From positions 1 to 17,325 of the forward strand of contig CAYTEO010000052.1 in assembly GCA_964436825.1 (NCBI GenBank): DNA of 17,325 bases, given 5' to 3'. A model generated the notes under the pieces. It did not search any database. It saw only the letters and a program-made list of their open reading frames with translations, and was not told the DNA's origin. Within the stretch, counting starts at the first letter, position 1. Each line of letters starts with the position of its first letter. The stretch is from CAYTEO01 sp964436825. Lineage in GTDB: Bacteria > Krumholzibacteriota > Krumholzibacteriia > LZORAL124-64-63. Below, piece by piece: positions 15,531-17,325 of this stretch. Made by a program: the position numbers and the translations under genes.

Positions 15531-16880
15531 CTATCTCGCGTCCCCGACGCCCTGATGCTGGTCCGGCATGCCGATGACGACCCTCATCTTTCCTGATGGG
15601 GTCCGCTGGATCCTCGGCACGAGGATGAAGGACAGTGTGGCCTCGGGGTCGATGACGGCACGAAAACGCCCTTCGAGCCAACGCATCTGCTCATCCGACC
15701 AGCCGGTATCCGCGACGACACGGACCTGGTAGGAAGTCGCCGACGACTGCTCTACCTGGAACTGGCGGATTCCACCGAGGCGTCGGTGGCATTCCTCGAA
15801 GATGTACATCACCGCCTCGGGGTGGATCTGCCGTCCTTGGCTGTTGGTGATGATGTCGTACGCCCTGCCATGGACGTGCTGGAGGACTCGCAGCGAACGT
15901 CCACACGGGCAGGCCTCCGGTGAGATTGTGCCAAGATCTCCGGTGCGATACCGGATCAGAGGGAAGGCGACGTTGTTCAGTTCCGTGACGACGATTTCTC
16001 CCTGCTGGCCGGGGGGACATGGCCGGTCCCCATCGAAGATCTCAACCAGCATGTTCTCTTCCGACAGGTGCAACGAACCATGCTCACACTCGTGAGCGAT
16101 CGTTCCCAGCTCCCCGCACCCGTACTCGTTGAAGACCCTCGTGCCGAAAGCCTCCGCCAACAGGGCGCGCGTCGGCTCCGTCAGGACTTCCGAGGTCGTG
16201 ATGACGCACTTCAACTTCAGACCATCCCGGACGGCGTCCTCCTCGACGTACCGGGCGAATTCACGCAGGATCGACACATAACCGTAGAAGTAGACGGGGT
16301 GAGCCGACAGGATGCGTTGCCAGACCTCCGCCATCCTCTCGGGAGCGACGTCGAAAGCGGATAGGCGGATCCTGTTGCAGACGAAATCGATCGTGCGTGC
16401 ACGCCAACGATCTTTTCGCCCGTGAGGGACACCCCAGAAGCGGGCCTGCTTCTCTCCGATCCCGATACCCGCCCACTGATAGCCCCGCCAAGTGGCCGCC
16501 AACTCCCAAGCCCAGGCCGGCCTTGTCTTCCAGACGGTGACAGGCTGTCCCGTAGAACCTCCCGTCGTCTTGGAAACCACGCCGACTTTCACGCCAGCGG
16601 CCTGCAGCTCACGCGTGTGACGCTGGAGATCCCGTTTGGTCAGAAAGGGGCACACCTCCGCCCCCTCACCGATCGACCAGGCCCTGCGGGGAAGACGATC
16701 CCGATAGAACGGGACACGACGGCGGGCCTGCTCCAGCAAGGCTTCCAGACGATCCCGCTGGTGATCCCGTAACCGATCGGACGACCAGTACTGGCTCTCC
16801 TCCAGAGCGGTCATCCTCCGCCTGACATTCCCGGCCCGAAGCGTGGAGACCATGTAGTAGAGGGCCGCTCGGGGTCGCAT
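15531..16880 (-). CDS. CapK/PaaK-like adenylate-forming enzyme (copy 2)
   Basis: A 449-aa relative of phenylacetate-CoA ligase and of CapK from capsule loci. Motifs in order: PFLTKRDL (78-85), ATP loop KTTGGSTGQPV (104-114), NEYGCGELG (251-259), HECEHGSLH (263-271), LIRYRTGDLG (308-317), CPCGRS (324-329), and the catalytic-lysine region TPSGKMRVVI (427-436). It is clearly of the same family as the product at 5674-7050, with matching landmarks but a largely different sequence, so this is not a recent duplication. It should form an acyl-adenylate; the acid and acceptor are unknown. The ATG at 16880 overlaps the upstream stop as TGATG, with GGAGG nearby. It follows the O-antigen ligase-like gene and precedes a GT4 gene, supporting a role in decorating the polysaccharide. 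Confidence 0.9.
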   Translation of the reverse strand: MRPRAALYYMVSTLRAGNVRRRMTALEESQYWSSDRLRDHQRDRLEALLEQARRRVPFYRDRLPRRAWSIGEGAEVCPFLTKRDLQRHTRELQAAGVKVGVVSKTTGGSTGQPVTVWKTRPAWAWELAATWRGYQWAGIGIGEKQARFWGVPHGRKDRWRARTIDFVCNRIRLSAFDVAPERMAEVWQRILSAHPVYFYGYVSILREFARYVEEDAVRDGLKLKCVITTSEVLTEPTRALLAEAFGTRVFNEYGCGELGTIAHECEHGSLHLSEENMLVEIFDGDRPCPPGQQGEIVVTELNNVAFPLIRYRTGDLGTISPEACPCGRSLRVLQHVHGRAYDIITNSQGRQIHPEAVMYIFEECHRRLGGIRQFQVEQSSATSYQVRVVADTGWSDEQMRWLEGRFRAVIDPEATLSFILVPRIQRTPSGKMRVVIGMPDQHQGVGDAR

Positions 16881-17325
16881 CAGCCCCTCCTCTCCAGGGA
16901 GTATGTCCCCGGGATTCTCACGGGATCACCCTTCTCCCCACGACGCGGGAGGGAACGCTCGAAGCCGAGCACCAGTCCCCACTGTACCAGGACCATCCCG
17001 GCCACGAACCACCAGTAGACCTCGTACAGATCCATCCCGAAGACACCCAGGACAAGCCTGACGATCAGGAAGCCCTGGACGGCCGTCACCGCTGCCAGCA
17101 GGAAACGCAGCTCCCGTCCCATGTCGGCCACGCGCCGTGCGTCGACCCGGCGGGCTGTCCCGCGCGGGGGCGGCAGGCGATGTAGAAGCACACAGAGACG
17201 CCGCTTGATCTCGATGCAGCTACCGAGCATCGCTACGATCAGGAAGGTAAAGACCGCCAGGCCCTGCACCCCCAGATTCGTCGCCACCTCCAGGTAGAGA
17301 TTGTGGGTGTCCTGGGAGCGCTTGA
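16880..17325 (-). CDS. O-antigen ligase/polymerase-like membrane protein, C-terminal part
   Basis: Only the 3' end is in the window (148 codons); the frame is open to the right edge, so the true start lies outside and internal GTG/ATG codons are not the start. The visible part opens with KRSQDTHNLYLEVATNLGVQG, matching the conserved HNxYL(E)-x-GxxG loop of the Wzy_C/WaaL family, which polymerises O-antigen repeats or ligates them to a carrier at the periplasmic face. Three hydrophobic segments follow: AVFTFLIVAML, FLLAAVTAVQGFLIVRLVLG and YWWFVAGMVLVQWGLVLG, separated by a basic loop (PPPRGTARRVDARR). The stop overlaps the CapK-like start by one base. Polymerase and ligase cannot be told apart from this fragment. 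Confidence 0.82.
   Translation of the reverse strand, partial: KRSQDTHNLYLEVATNLGVQGLAVFTFLIVAMLGSCIEIKRRLCVLLHRLPPPRGTARRVDARRVADMGRELRFLLAAVTAVQGFLIVRLVLGVFGMDLYEVYWWFVAGMVLVQWGLVLGFERSLPRRGEKGDPVRIPGTYSLERRG

Overview
This is a GC-rich bacterial chromosome segment that joins a translation and housekeeping block (left) to a surface-polysaccharide biosynthesis locus (centre and right). Three things hint at the host. The only plus-strand gene ends in a FlgD-Ig-like/type IX-type sorting module with the NPFNP signature, which is common in the FCB group and in GC-rich candidate phyla such as Eisenbacteria and Krumholzibacteriota. Most starts have strong Shine-Dalgarno sequences. The stable-RNA promoter is canonical TTGACA/TATATT rather than the Bacteroidota type. 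I infer a GC-rich FCB-affiliated or neighbouring lineage outside Bacteroidota; the sequence does not allow a firmer placement.

Layout, left to right. (1) 1-1835, minus strand: a tRNA-tuf operon read as promoter, tRNA-Thr(UGU), tRNA-Tyr(GUA), tRNA-Gly(UCC), tRNA-Thr(GGU), tuf. This is the same gene order as the thrU-tyrU-glyT-thrT-tufB operon of Escherichia coli. (2) 1841-9318, minus strand: seven genes with overlaps of 4-11 nt or gaps of at most 10 nt, read as GT4 glycosyltransferase, membrane GT2 glycosyltransferase, CapK/PaaK-like adenylate-forming enzyme, VanZ-like membrane protein with a carbohydrate-binding-like C-terminus, ispF, ddl, cysS. (3) 9527-10909, plus strand: a secreted PKD plus SGNH-like protein with a C-terminal sorting module. 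(4) 10960-17325, minus strand: an O-antigen ligase/polymerase (5' end outside the window), a second CapK/PaaK-like enzyme, a GT4 enzyme, a secreted IPT/TIG-like beta-rich protein, another GT4 enzyme and a GT2 enzyme.

How the parts fit. Four or more glycosyltransferases plus a Wzy/WaaL-type integral membrane protein indicate assembly of an exported polysaccharide. The two adenylate-forming enzymes probably activate a carboxylate that decorates it. The two secreted proteins are candidates for modifying or binding it outside the cell. Unusually, peptidoglycan (ddl), isoprenoid (ispF) and tRNA-charging (cysS) genes form the tail of a polysaccharide operon, and the tRNA-tuf promoter begins 5 nt after the cysS stop codon, leaving no room for a terminator.

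Base composition differs between the halves. Sampled 60-nt lines give about 72-73% G+C at 7.2 and 10.8 kb but about 53-58% at several lines between 12.2 and 14.6 kb, suggesting that the right-hand polysaccharide genes have a separate, possibly transferred, origin. No rRNA, CRISPR array, insertion sequence or integrase was seen, and no gene-free stretch exceeds 210 bases.
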